From Galbibacter pacificus (GTDB lineage Bacteria > Bacteroidota > Bacteroidia > Flavobacteriales > Flavobacteriaceae): a DNA stretch of 52,490 bases. The notes under the pieces were generated by a model. It was not told the DNA's origin and did no database searches. It worked only from the letters and a program-made list of their open reading frames with translations. Below are positions 45,139 through 52,367 of this stretch, one piece after another. Made by a program: the position numbers and the translations under genes. The stretch's first letter is position 1; each line of letters begins with the position of its first letter. The stretch is from NCBI RefSeq assembly GCF_029603165.1, contig NZ_JAQSVC010000008.1:1-52490 (forward strand). Direction: 5' to 3'.

Positions 45139-46821
45139 ATGGCAGAAGAAGCAAAATCATTAAATTTTATAGAACATATCATTGAAGACGACCTAAAGGA
45201 AGGCTTTAACAAAGAGGGCCTTCGTTTTCGTTTTCCGCCTGAGCCTAACGGTTATCTACATATTGGGCACGCAAGTTCCATTTGTTTAAATTTTGGGCTG
45301 GGCGAAAAATACAATGCCCCGGTAAATTTAAGGTTCGACGATACCAACCCCGCAAAGGAAGAGCAAGCGTTTGTCGATGCCATTAAACGCGACGTTGAGT
45401 GGCTCGGGTATAAATGGGACGAAGTGCGGTATGCATCCGATTATTTCCAGCAATTATACGATTGGGCTCTGGTACTGATAAAAAAAGGGAAGGCTTATGT
45501 AGACAGTCAGCCATCCGAAAAAATAGCCGAACAAAAAGGCACACCCAACACACCTGGAACAGAAAGCCCCTATAGAAATAGAAGCGTTGAGGAAAACTTA
45601 TCGCTTTTTGAACAGATGAAAAACGGGGACTTTAAAGAAGGGGAGCATGTTTTGCGTGCAAAAATAGACATGGCTTCTTCTAATATGCTCATGCGCGACC
45701 CCGTAATGTACCGCATTTTGCACAAAGCGCACCACCGAACAAATACCGATTGGTGTATTTACCCCATGTACGACTGGACACATGGTGAAAGCGATTATAT
45801 CGAGCAAGTGTCGCATTCGTTTTGTACGCTTGAGTTTGCCATGCACCGCGAATTGTACAATTGGTTTTTGGAACAGGTTTATGACCCAAACAAGGTAAAA
45901 CCAAAACAACGCGAATTTGCCAGGAGGAACTTAAGCCATACCGTGGTAAGTAAGCGCAAATTGCTCCGCTTGGTGGAGGAAGGTGTTGTAAAAGGTTGGG
46001 ATGATCCCCGCATGCCAACAATTTCCGGATTGAGAAGGCGCGGTTATACCCCCGATTCCATAAAGAATTTTGCCAAAACCATTGGTATTGCCAAGCGCGA
46101 CAACCTTATTGATGTCTCTCTATTGGAATTTCATGCACGGGAAGACCTCAACAAAAAGGCTCCACGGATTATGGCGGTTTTAAACCCACTTAAGGTGGTA
46201 ATTACCAATTATCCAGAAAATACCGATGAGTATTTGGAAGCCGAAAACAATCCCGAAGAAGACGTGCTTACCTACAGAAAAGTGCCTTTTTCTAGAGAAA
46301 TTTACATTGAACAAGAAGATTTCAGGGAAGAAGCCAATAGAAAGTTCTTCCGATTAAAGCTCGGGGGCGAGGTACGCTTAAAAAATGCATACATTATCAA
46401 AGCTGAAAAAGCTGTTAAAGATGATCAAGGGAATATTGTTGAAGTACATTGCACATACGACCCATTGAGCAAAAGTGGAAGCGGGACGCCCGAAAGCCAA
46501 CGAAAAGTAAAAGGGACCTTACATTGGGTTTCCATTCCACATGCCAAAGAAGTTGAAGTTCGGGAATACGATCGCCTTTTTACCGAAGCAGAGCCAGATA
46601 GGCACAAAGAAAAAGATTTTTTGGAATTTGTAAACCCAGATTCGCTTCGCATTGTAAAAGGTTATGTAGAACCCAGTGTTGAAACCGCCAAAGAAGGCGA
46701 TCATTTCCAGTTTCAGCGTATCGGGTACTTTAACGTAGATCGTGATACAACCCATGAAAAACTGGTATTCAACAAAACTGTTGGCCTACGCGATACTTGG
46801 GCAAAAATAGACAGTAAGTAA
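45139..46821 (+). CDS. glnS: Glutaminyl-tRNA synthetase
   Basis: 560 residues, full length for bacterial GlnRS. The class I Rossmann domain has PEPNGYLHIGHA with the HIGH motif at residues 41-44, RFDDTNPAKE at 65-75, and the KMSKS-equivalent VVSKRK at 270-275. Other typical GlnRS blocks are DWCIYPMYDWTHGESD and STL-like HSFCTLEFAMHREL. The C-terminal anticodon-binding beta-barrels begin at about 335 and continue to the FQFQRIGYFNVDRDTT ending. It charges tRNA-Gln with glutamine directly in the cytoplasm, so this organism need not use the transamidation route for glutamine. It is transcribed alone with its own promoter element and an intrinsic terminator 27 bp after the stop. The start at 45139 is the only reasonable ATG (MAEEAKSLNFIEHII). 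Confidence 0.98.
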   Translation: MAEEAKSLNFIEHIIEDDLKEGFNKEGLRFRFPPEPNGYLHIGHASSICLNFGLGEKYNAPVNLRFDDTNPAKEEQAFVDAIKRDVEWLGYKWDEVRYASDYFQQLYDWALVLIKKGKAYVDSQPSEKIAEQKGTPNTPGTESPYRNRSVEENLSLFEQMKNGDFKEGEHVLRAKIDMASSNMLMRDPVMYRILHKAHHRTNTDWCIYPMYDWTHGESDYIEQVSHSFCTLEFAMHRELYNWFLEQVYDPNKVKPKQREFARRNLSHTVVSKRKLLRLVEEGVVKGWDDPRMPTISGLRRRGYTPDSIKNFAKTIGIAKRDNLIDVSLLEFHAREDLNKKAPRIMAVLNPLKVVITNYPENTDEYLEAENNPEEDVLTYRKVPFSREIYIEQEDFREEANRKFFRLKLGGEVRLKNAYIIKAEKAVKDDQGNIVEVHCTYDPLSKSGSGTPESQRKVKGTLHWVSIPHAKEVEVREYDRLFTEAEPDRHKEKDFLEFVNPDSLRIVKGYVEPSVETAKEGDHFQFQRIGYFNVDRDTTHEKLVFNKTVGLRDTWAKIDSK

Positions 46822-46847
46822 TATTCTTAATAAAAATATTTCGCTAT

Positions 46848-46876
46848 AAAGGCACGCTGATTCAGGGTGCTTTTTT
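46848..46876 (+). terminator. Rho-independent terminator of glnS
   Basis: AAAGGCAC pairs with GTGCTTTT (one G-T wobble), with an inner CTG/CAG pairing in the loop, followed by a T run. It sits 27 bp after the glnS stop. Confidence 0.75.
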
Positions 46877-47001
46877 ATTTCTTTAACATAGTGTGTTAAT
46901 AATAGGCTAATTAGGTGCTTTTATTCGTAAAATTCTTTCAATTTACGTATCTTAGGTTACATAGAATTTAGTATTTATATTAATCAGAAAAAAATAAAAC
47001 T

Positions 47002-47379
47002 ATGTCAAGCAACACAGGAAATACATTATTAGCATTACTTACCGGCGCAGCCATTGGGGCTGGTGTTGGAATTTTGTATGCTCCCGATAAAGGAGACGTG
47101 ACCCGAAAAAAAATTAAAAAGAATGCAAAGAAAACTCAAAAAGAGTTGGAAAAGCAACTTAAAAAAACAACAAACCAACTTTCGGCCAAAGCAAATCATG
47201 CCCGAACAGAATTTGAACACAAACTGGAAGACACGTTGTCCAGCATGAGCTATAAGGCCGATGATATTTTGGTGGCCCTGGAAGAAAAGTTAGAAGAACT
47301 AAGGGCCAAAAACGCCAAACTACAAAAAGAAGGCGTTGTAAATAAAATAGAAAGCAAAGTTGCAAAAGCAACCAAATAG
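47002..47379 (+). CDS. YtxH-domain protein
   Basis: 125 residues. The N-terminal glycine-rich membrane segment (LLALLTGAAIGAGVGILYAPDKG, about 8-30) is the YtxH signature, including the conserved YAP-x-x-G. It is followed by a lysine-rich helical region (DVTRKKIKKNAKKTQKEL) and a long amphipathic, probably coiled-coil tail. YtxH proteins are small membrane-anchored proteins linked to general stress in other phyla; the molecular function is unknown. It is the first of three small genes likely cotranscribed: 10 bp before the holin-like gene and followed by the DUF6327-like gene. Confidence 0.88.
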   Translation: MSSNTGNTLLALLTGAAIGAGVGILYAPDKGDVTRKKIKKNAKKTQKELEKQLKKTTNQLSAKANHARTEFEHKLEDTLSSMSYKADDILVALEEKLEELRAKNAKLQKEGVVNKIESKVAKATK

Positions 47380-47389
47380 ATAGCTTAAT

Positions 47390-47746
47390 ATGGCATTTAA
47401 CGATTTGTCTGAAAATTTTGAAGGACTTAATAAGAGTACACAGGAGTTTGTTGAAAAAAATTACGAGTACTATAAGTTAAGCATCTTTAAAACACTTACC
47501 AAAGGAACCTCTTCAATGGTCTTGTTTATGTCCATTGGAGCTGTTCTTTTTGGAGCAATGCTATTACTAACCTTTGCAATGGCATTATTTATAGGTGCTT
47601 GGCTGGATAATTTAGGGCTCGGATTTTTAATACTGGGCGGTATATACCTTATAATTGCGCTTGTTGCATATTATGGGTTTAGAAAAACCATTGAAAGGAA
47701 AATATTAATTAAAGCCTCAAAAGATTTTTTTGATTTTGACGACTAG
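47390..47746 (+). CDS. Phage-holin-family-like membrane protein (Holin-X type)
   Basis: 118 residues. An amphipathic N-terminal helix region (about 1-40) is followed by two membrane segments (about 43-70 and 76-95) joined by a short loop (AWLDNLGLG). The C-terminus is charged (RKTIERKILIKASKDFFDFDD). This is the layout of the putative holin-X/phage-holin-like family found beside YtxH genes in many Bacteroidota. Despite the name there is no sign of phage here, and the role is probably in the envelope. It starts 10 bp after ytxH. Confidence 0.8.
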   Translation: MAFNDLSENFEGLNKSTQEFVEKNYEYYKLSIFKTLTKGTSSMVLFMSIGAVLFGAMLLLTFAMALFIGAWLDNLGLGFLILGGIYLIIALVAYYGFRKTIERKILIKASKDFFDFDD

Positions 47747-47872
47747 TCCTCTTGTATCAGCTAAATTAGCGTGGGAATAACGGTTGAAGATAATAAAAGA
47801 TCAAAAAAAATTGATGGAATAATGGCTTTATAGCACGAAGCATGGATTCCCTCTTTTAAAAAAACTGAACGA

Positions 47873-48079
47873 ATGAAAAGGATTTATACCTCATTTGAAG
47901 AAATTGACAAAGACCTAAAAGTTCTTAAACTTCAAAAAGAAATTCATAAAGAAGAAATAAAACTGAATTATAACGGCTTAAAAGACGATTTGGGGTTTTT
48001 GAACGTAATAGGCAAAACCACGGGCTATATTGTCAAGCGTGCGTTAGCACTTAAGGTAATGCGCAAAATATTTGGTTAA
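47873..48079 (+). CDS. Small conserved protein, DUF6327-like
   Basis: 68 residues with no signal or clear membrane span. The charged N-terminal half (MKRIYTSFEEIDKDLKVLKL) and the C-terminal amphipathic helix (KTTGYIVKRALALKVMRKIF) resemble the DUF6327 family, which I recall as the usual third member after YtxH and holin-like genes in Flavobacteriia (not searched). It lies 126 bp after the holin-like gene and 46 bp before a strong terminator, consistent with the last gene of a small envelope-stress operon. Confidence 0.75.
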   Translation: MKRIYTSFEEIDKDLKVLKLQKEIHKEEIKLNYNGLKDDLGFLNVIGKTTGYIVKRALALKVMRKIFG

Positions 48080-48125
48080 AAAATCCTCCCCAAACTTTGG
48101 TTATGTTGTTTGGTATATGTCGGGG

Positions 48126-48170
48126 AAAAAGGGCTGTTAAAATTCAGTTGGAATTTTAACAGCCCTTTTT
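48126..48170. terminator. Strong bidirectional terminator
   Basis: A perfect 20-bp inverted repeat (48126-48145 and 48151-48170) with a 5-nt loop AGTTG. The stem starts with five A and ends with five T, so it can end transcription from both sides: the ytxH-type operon on the plus strand and any minus-strand transcript entering from the accessory region. Confidence 0.9.
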
Positions 48171-48315
48171 AAGCTTTTTTAGCTAACGTTGCAATTTTCG
48201 CAATCGGTTCATAAAACCGTTTTCCATCTCCTAAAAAGTCCAACATGTGTCTATAAAAATTCCTTTGCTCATAGAAGCCTTCCCTAAATTGGGTAAGGCT
48301 ACATACAAGGCTACA
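48169..48315 (-). pseudogene. Possible 3' remnant of a gene cut by the accessory insertion
   Basis: A minus-strand frame ends at 48169 directly at the base of the strong terminator. Its last 40 residues (TQFREGFYEQRNFYRHMLDF ... IAKIATLAKKA) look like genuine protein. The frame's upstream part runs through the cassette junction into the hydrolase gene out of frame, so it cannot be the original N-terminus. I read it as the tail of a resident gene whose 5' part was displaced. I do not recognise the family; chance coding is possible. Confidence 0.35.
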
Positions 48316-48361
48316 GTTGACCTTGTGATTCGGTTTATAAATTATTTTTGCGGATACTTTG

Positions 48362-48375
48362 TTGGCAACAGTTTT
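48362..48375 (-). repeat. Cassette-end motif at the hydrolase 3' end
   Basis: TTGGCAACAGTTTT occurs here, overlapping the hydrolase stop codon, and again at 49545-49558, 13 bp after the parE-like stop. The same 14 bases at the 3' ends of two unrelated genes suggest a shared recombination boundary. Confidence 0.5.
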
Positions 48376-49357
48376 AATTCTTTTTGTTCCACTCTTCAAT
48401 TAACCTGAACGTTTTACTGTTCTTTACAATATCTAAATGTTTTACATTTTCTAATATTTCAACACGCACAAATTTTTTAGCGGGCTCAAATACAACTGGA
48501 AATTGTTCAGGATAAAAGCTTTCATCCTCATTACCGACCAAGACCAAACATGGTATATCAATGTTTTTTATTTCATTTTGATGGTCATTTGTGTCAAAAT
48601 TCATTGTCAAATTGTATGAATAGGAAGGGACTTGCAGGCTGTCATTAATGTTTTCAGGACGATTAAAAAACAATACGGGTAAGTGATTTAAGCTTTTCAC
48701 ATGCAAGTTATTTAGCATAGAAAGTCCGATGATTCTTTTTAAAGCGACTTTCACCCATCCTCCACTATTGGGTTTTACCGTGGGCGCCTTATAACCTAAA
48801 TAGGGTGCGAGTAAAATGGCTTTATCCACTTGAATGTTTTTTGGATTTCCAATGTACCTCAAGACAAATCCTCCACCCGATGAATGCCCAGCCAAAATGG
48901 TTTTATTTGCATAAAGATTTTTATTGCTAAATTGGATTAAATCCTCGATATCGTTTTCAAGTTGTCCAATAAAATCAATATCACCTCGCCTTCCTTTATT
49001 TCTTCCATGTCCTCTTATATCGGGAGTTATTACCGTAGCAATATTTTTACTTGCGATTTCATTTGCAATTTCTGACAAATATCTACTTTCAGATCCCGAG
49101 CCGTGAATCAGAATCATCACATCTTTGCTCTGACTTTTATAAATTCTACTAAAAATTTCATAGCCATCTCTCATTTTCAGCCATTGTTCAGTCCCTAAAG
49201 CTATTTCTGTGTGTTTTTTAACAGAACTATAATCATAATTCTTTACATTTTTTTCAAGTTTAATCGGCCAGTAAATGAGAGCTAAACAGATTAGTGTATA
49301 AATAAAAAGACCTATTAAAAGTGTCTTGATAATTCGTTTAAAAATTTTGTGTCGCAT
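48374..49357 (-). CDS. Membrane-anchored alpha/beta hydrolase
   Basis: 327 residues. An N-terminal membrane anchor (about 10-31, TLLIGLFIYTLICLALIYW) precedes an alpha/beta-hydrolase fold. It shows the oxyanion-hole HGSGSESRY motif (HG at 85-86), TPDIRGHGRNKGRRGD, and the nucleophile elbow G157-H-S159-S-G161. The acid is likely in VGNEDESFYP and the histidine in NVKHLDIV. The family is close to serine aminopeptidase S33/monoacylglycerol-lipase-like lysophospholipases. The substrate is unknown; the catalytic domain probably faces the periplasm. It stands alone within the accessory block, flanked by cassette-like repeats, with a base composition like other mobile single genes. Confidence 0.88.
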   Translation of the reverse strand: MRHKIFKRIIKTLLIGLFIYTLICLALIYWPIKLEKNVKNYDYSSVKKHTEIALGTEQWLKMRDGYEIFSRIYKSQSKDVMILIHGSGSESRYLSEIANEIASKNIATVITPDIRGHGRNKGRRGDIDFIGQLENDIEDLIQFSNKNLYANKTILAGHSSGGGFVLRYIGNPKNIQVDKAILLAPYLGYKAPTVKPNSGGWVKVALKRIIGLSMLNNLHVKSLNHLPVLFFNRPENINDSLQVPSYSYNLTMNFDTNDHQNEIKNIDIPCLVLVGNEDESFYPEQFPVVFEPAKKFVRVEILENVKHLDIVKNSKTFRLIEEWNKKN

Positions 49358-49451
49358 TTTTTCAGTTAATTATTTCTCGCCAAAAATGAATCTAAAATCC
49401 TATTTTTAGAAAAATTAAATTCTGAATTGTTGCTTTTAAAGGATGAGTTGT

Positions 49452-49558
49452 CAAATTGTTGCCAACGGTTCTTGTGTGACCAACTACCGGTTCAGTCAAC
49501 ACGGCGTTCATGTTTGACCGTACCGACCACACGAATCTTAGTTATTGGCAACAGTTTT
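49452..49558 (-). repeat. attC-like imperfect palindrome A
   Basis: Outer arms TGTTGCCAA (49457-49465) and TTGGCAACA (49545-49553) are perfectly complementary. Inside are GTGTG/CACAC pairing (about 49474-49478 and 49528-49532) and an inner GTCAA/TTGAC pair (49495-49499, 49514-49518). This nested, imperfect, roughly 100-nt palindrome directly after a gene's stop is the shape of an integron attC site. The left flank CAAATTGTTGCCAA recurs at 50187-50200. It also holds nothing coding. Confidence 0.5.
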
Positions 49559-49571
49559 TTTATTAATTCGC

Positions 49572-49859
49572 TTATAATTTTTCATTCAAATCTTGTCGTC
49601 CGACAATTGCCATTATTTCGACAAAATTTCCATTTATTTTATAGTAAATACTATCAATTCTACATACGCATCGTCTATATCTCTTTTTTATATAATCCAC
49701 TGATTCAAATGAAAAAGGACGTTCAGCAATAATGTCAAAATATTCAAAAAAAGATTCGAAATATTTGTCTGCTTGAGTCATTCCAAATTTTTCAACTCCG
49801 TAATGATGAATTCTAATCAAGTCATTTTTGGCTTCATTAGTCAGTTTGTATTTAGCCAT
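49572..49859 (-). CDS. ParE/RelE-family toxin
   Basis: 95 residues, typical length for the ParE/RelE toxin fold. It shows MAKYKLTNEAKNDLIRIHHY (N-terminal helices with the AxxDL motif), KYFESFFEYFDIIAERP, KRYRRCVCRIDSIYYKI and the final EIMAIVGRQDL strand, all characteristic. ParE toxins poison DNA gyrase; RelE relatives cleave mRNA on the ribosome. The arginine-rich strand and overall pattern favour ParE. It starts 45 bp downstream of the antitoxin gene, the usual order. The pair likely stabilises the surrounding cassette-like DNA. Confidence 0.87.
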   Translation of the reverse strand: MAKYKLTNEAKNDLIRIHHYGVEKFGMTQADKYFESFFEYFDIIAERPFSFESVDYIKKRYRRCVCRIDSIYYKINGNFVEIMAIVGRQDLNEKL

Positions 49860-49904
49860 TTTGTAAGCTTCCCCTAATTAGAACTGCTTGATTGTCCAAA
49901 AATA

Positions 49905-50141
49905 TCATTTTAGCAAAGACTTTGATTGGGCTAAAATACTTTCTTTACTGTCGGTCGTAAATCCGCTATTTTCAGCTCTTTCCAGTTTTGCTCGAATCCA
50001 ATCAATTTGAACTTGTTGTTTTCGAGCTTGTCTAATCAAGTCGTTAACCAATTCGCTTTTGCTTGAATACTCTTTATTGTCCACTTGGGCTCTTAACCAT
50101 TCGTCATTCGGTTTTGTAAATGATATACTTTGTCTTGACAT
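49905..50141 (-). CDS. ParD-family antitoxin
   Basis: 78 residues from the internal ATG at 50141 (MSRQSISFTKPNDEWLRAQV). This start is preferred over an upstream in-frame ATG at 50216, because the extra 25 residues would be non-ParD-like and would cross the predicted promoter. The ribbon-helix-helix N-terminus (SISFTKPNDEWLRAQVD) with SKSELVNDLIRQARK is the ParD DNA-binding domain. The C-terminal half (IDWIRAKLERAENSGF ... SILAQSKSLLK) wraps the toxin. It binds its own promoter and neutralises the ParE-type partner downstream. Confidence 0.85.
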   Translation of the reverse strand: MSRQSISFTKPNDEWLRAQVDNKEYSSKSELVNDLIRQARKQQVQIDWIRAKLERAENSGFTTDSKESILAQSKSLLK

Positions 50142-50158
50142 AATTTTATTATTTGATG

Positions 50159-50190
50159 TAAATATACACCAAAAACGTACCGTATCCAAA
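50159..50190 (-). promoter_or_regulatory. Predicted parD promoter
   Basis: On the minus strand TTTG (50190-50187), a 20-bp spacer and TATATTTA (50166-50159) differ from the consensus by one base. The start would lie about 10 bp upstream of the ParD ATG at 50141, which supports that ATG. Confidence 0.4.
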
Positions 50191-50200
50191 TTGTTGCCAA
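50187..50200 (+). repeat. Direct repeat flanking the toxin-antitoxin unit
   Basis: CAAATTGTTGCCAA is identical to 49452-49465. The two copies lie 735 bp apart in the same orientation and enclose the ParD/ParE pair, as expected for the ends of an integrated cassette. Confidence 0.5.
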
Positions 50201-50232
50201 GTCGTGGATACTGCATTTCGATAATTAAAGGT

Positions 50233-50281
50233 AACGGTTAGTATATAAAAAATAGGCGATTTTTTATATACATTGTTAGCG
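50233..50281. repeat. attC-like/palindromic element B
   Basis: GTATATAAAAAAT (50241-50253) and ATTTTTTATATAC (50259-50271) form a perfect 13-bp inverted repeat around AGGCG, bounded by AACGGTTA on the left and TTGTTAGCGGG on the right. The left 26 bases match 52252-52277 at 23 positions. It lies immediately after the DUF1801 stop, as a cassette end would. Confidence 0.55.
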
Positions 50282-50283
50282 GG

Positions 50284-50652
50284 TCATTTTTTCTTATTAT
50301 CTATTTGAATTCCTTGTCTAATGTAGTACTCAAGAACTTCTTCTGAGTAGTCGGTCAGACTTGTTATTCTAAGATTTAAAGTTTTGTTTCCTACACCTTC
50401 TAAAAGTCCATATTTGTCTTCAAACTGTTTTCCTTCTGCAAATGAGAATGTAATACCTTTTTGTGTTGGACTTACTGAAATAATTATTTTGTTCTGTCTG
50501 TATACTGGAACACCATAATATTTTTCTGTTCCACCACGCATTGCTTCTTGTAAGGTAGGGAACTTCTCTTTTATTAAGGTTCTGAACTTTAAAAAAATAG
50601 GCTCAAATTCATGTTTGATTTTTGCATCAATAAACTGCTCTATTTCATTCAT
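50284..50652 (-). CDS. DUF1801-domain protein
   Basis: 122 residues. The pattern MNEIEQFIDAKIKHEF ... FPTLQEAMRGGTEKYYGVPVYR ... KIIISVSPTQKGITFSFAEG ... LNLRITSLTDYSEEVLEYYI is that of the DUF1801/YdhG-like family, small alpha/beta proteins of unknown biochemical role often found with ArsR-SRPBCC gene pairs. It is the last gene of a four-gene operon, beginning 3 bp after the DUF998 gene. It is followed directly by a palindromic cassette-end element. Confidence 0.83.
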   Translation of the reverse strand: MNEIEQFIDAKIKHEFEPIFLKFRTLIKEKFPTLQEAMRGGTEKYYGVPVYRQNKIIISVSPTQKGITFSFAEGKQFEDKYGLLEGVGNKTLNLRITSLTDYSEEVLEYYIRQGIQIDNKKK

Positions 50653-50655
50653 ATA

Positions 50656-51294
50656 TTAGGTTCTTTGAAAATTAGCTTTCTGCAAATTATTAGCACAGAC
50701 ATAACACCAAACAGCACATAATACTATTACAATTCTCCCATACCAACCAATAGGTGTGTCTTCTGTAATCATGCCGTTTGTTTTACTTAAATAATAGCCC
50801 ATTCCACCTACCAAAATTAACTCAGCCAACCAAACCAAAGTAGTGGTTAACAATATTGAGATTTTAAAAGGTTTTAAAGACGGTTGCTTATAAAATTGAA
50901 TTGTAACAAAAATGGTAGCAATAATCATCAACCCTAACAAGCCTGCGGCACCACTATGAATTTGACCAATAACTGTTATGTTCTCAGGACTTGTTGTAAT
51001 AGGGTCGGTATTAAAAAAACCTGCAAGAAAGTTCCCTACTGATGCCAACAGCAGAAGAATTCCACCGATTTTTGAACCAATGTTAGTAAACTTTTGAATT
51101 AGAAACATACCTGAAAAAGCAAAAGAACAGCCCAAAAGAATGAAAGCCAAATTCATCAACCATCCAAATTCACCTAGGGCATATTCGCTTATTGGCTGCC
51201 AAGTTGGATTCACCGTAGTATTTATTATATGTAAAAGAAATAGGATTGATACAAATCCAACAGCACTATACTTTGAAAACGTTAGTTTATTCAT
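50656..51294 (-). CDS. DUF998 family integral membrane protein
   Basis: 212 residues with about six membrane segments (starting AVGFVSILFLLHIINT, MNLAFILLGCSFAFSGMFLI and IGGILLLLASVGNFLAGFF). The motif PTWQPISEYALGEFGWLMN is the DUF998 signature (PxxxxISxxxxG). The family is predicted to be inner-membrane transporters or channels of unknown substrate. Its start overlaps the SRPBCC stop by 8 bp, so translation is probably coupled, and the DUF1801 gene follows after 3 bp. Confidence 0.85.
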   Translation of the reverse strand: MNKLTFSKYSAVGFVSILFLLHIINTTVNPTWQPISEYALGEFGWLMNLAFILLGCSFAFSGMFLIQKFTNIGSKIGGILLLLASVGNFLAGFFNTDPITTSPENITVIGQIHSGAAGLLGLMIIATIFVTIQFYKQPSLKPFKISILLTTTLVWLAELILVGGMGYYLSKTNGMITEDTPIGWYGRIVIVLCAVWCYVCANNLQKANFQRT

Positions 51295-51778
51295 TTTTTA
51301 AAGTTTTAAGTAAAACATCTAATCTTTCGTGAGAATCCACAACGCCTCTTTCCATACCAGATTGGATATGTCCATCTCTGTCAATGACAGATTTGTAGAT
51401 TATCTGAATGGTCATTTTGCAATGGTTGTCAGTAATATTTTCTAGGGTCAAAAATTCTAGCGACACATGGCCTTTATCAGGCATACCCTCATATTCAAAT
51501 GTTCGGATTATTCTTTCTGGTTTAGCAACTTCATGAATCACCCCATTGAACGAATGGTTGTTACCTTGTGGGTCTTTGTGTGTAAATCTCCAAGATCCAT
51601 GCGATTGATTTATTAGCTTATCTACAACAGTGGACATTTCTTTTGGGCCCATCCATTGCCTAATAAGGTCAGGTTCAGAAAAGGCTTTAAATACCAATTC
51701 TCTTGGTGCGTCAAATTCTCTTTCGATAAAGAGCTCTTGTTTGTCTTGTTCTGCAATAATTTGCGTGCTTCGCTTCAT
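51287..51778 (-). CDS. SRPBCC (AHSA1-like) domain protein
   Basis: 163 residues covering one complete SRPBCC/START-like AHSA1 domain: IEREFDAPRELVFKAFSEPDLIRQWMGP at the start, GSWRFTHKDPQGN, GVIHEVAKPERIIRTFEYEG, and the long C-terminal helix SGMERGVVDSHERLDVLLK. It is predicted to bind a hydrophobic ligand in a deep cavity. It is cotranscribed with an ArsR regulator 6 bp upstream, the very common ArsR-SRPBCC pair, in which the SRPBCC protein may bind the effector. Ligand unknown. Confidence 0.9.
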   Translation of the reverse strand: MKRSTQIIAEQDKQELFIEREFDAPRELVFKAFSEPDLIRQWMGPKEMSTVVDKLINQSHGSWRFTHKDPQGNNHSFNGVIHEVAKPERIIRTFEYEGMPDKGHVSLEFLTLENITDNHCKMTIQIIYKSVIDRDGHIQSGMERGVVDSHERLDVLLKTLKNE

Positions 51779-51784
51779 AAATAT

Positions 51785-52108
51785 TTATTTTTTTGCTTGA
51801 TTTTTTAATTTCTCTAATACACTATCCATTCTGTCAAACCTGTCTTCCCATAATTTACGGAATGGTTCTAACCAATCAGATACTTCATGCAGTTTCTGAA
51901 TTTCTAAATTGCAATACCGTTCCCTACCCGCTTTTTGAATTGAAATAACCCCACATTCTTGTAGATATTTTACATGCAAAGAAACTGCCTGTCTGGTCAT
52001 GTCAAATTTCTCTGCTAGTGCATTTACATTTTGAGATTCGGAGGTAAGCGACATCAATATGCTTCTTCGAGTTGGGTCAGCAATAGCATTGAAAACATCT
52101 CTTCTCAT
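51785..52108 (-). CDS. ArsR-family (SdpR-like) autorepressor
   Basis: 107 residues with a winged helix-turn-helix: DVFNAIADPTRRSILMSLTS, NVNALAEKFDMTRQAVSLHV (recognition helix) and the wing YLQECGVISIQKAGRERYCN. It lacks the metal-binding ELCVC-type motif of ArsR/SmtB sensors. The C-terminus (WLEPFRKLWEDRFDRMDSVL) matches the metal-independent, SdpR-like branch usually paired with SRPBCC proteins. It is the first gene of the operon. Two palindromes lie exactly on its promoter (52127-52170), strongly suggesting autorepression. Confidence 0.9.
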   Translation of the reverse strand: MRRDVFNAIADPTRRSILMSLTSESQNVNALAEKFDMTRQAVSLHVKYLQECGVISIQKAGRERYCNLEIQKLHEVSDWLEPFRKLWEDRFDRMDSVLEKLKNQAKK

Positions 52109-52126
52109 AATTTAACTGTCAATTTA

Positions 52127-52144
52127 TGCAAGTAATTGCTTGCA
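52127..52144. promoter_or_regulatory. ArsR operator O1
   Basis: TGCAAGTAATTGCTTGCA: 6-bp perfect arms TGCAAG/CTTGCA around TAATTG. It overlaps the last bases of the -7 box and covers the transcription start region. O2 is an almost identical copy 26 bp away. Confidence 0.6.
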
Positions 52145-52174
52145 AATATAAATGCAAGTATTTGCTTGCGCAAA
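52143..52174 (-). promoter_or_regulatory. Promoter of the arsR-SRPBCC-DUF998-DUF1801 operon
   Basis: On the minus strand TTTG (52174-52171), a 20-bp spacer and TATATTTG (52150-52143) match the Bacteroidota consensus fully. The start lies about 25-30 nt upstream of the arsR ATG. The spacer is filled by operator O2. Confidence 0.62.
52153..52170. promoter_or_regulatory. ArsR operator O2
   Basis: TGCAAGTATTTGCTTGCG: differs from O1 at two positions and occupies the spacer between the -33 and -7 elements, where a bound repressor would exclude RNA polymerase. Confidence 0.6.
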
Positions 52175-52251
52175 TATTTTTCTCTTTTTTCAAATTAATT
52201 TCTAGGGATTAGGGCTAATTGATTGCAGGATGTCTTTTTATAATGCCCGCC

Positions 52252-52367
52252 AACGTTTAGTATATGAAAAGTAGGCGCTTTCGAGTCAGGAAATTTTGGC
52301 TAAAACCAAAGGTTGAAATGTGCTAAAAACTTGTGTTTGTTAATGATTTCGCCTATTTTTTATATGC
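52252..52367. repeat. attC-like/palindromic element C
   Basis: GTATATGAAAAGTAGGCG (52260-52277) and CGCCTATTTTTTATATGC (52350-52367) pair at 15 of 18 positions, and the other three are G-T wobbles, so a single strand can fold completely. The left end (52252-52277) is a direct-orientation copy of element B at 50233-50258 (23 of 26 identical). The roughly 70-bp interior, missing from element B, has no coding frame. With element B it brackets the four-gene operon. Confidence 0.55.

Noticed and set aside
47390-47746. Holin-like gene as evidence for a prophage
   Set aside because: No other phage genes nearby; the YtxH/holin-like/DUF6327 trio is a normal chromosomal group in Flavobacteriia.
50142-50216. 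Upstream start for the ParD antitoxin
   Set aside because: The extra 25 residues do not resemble ParD and overlap the predicted promoter and a cassette repeat; the ATG at 50141 gives the canonical family start.
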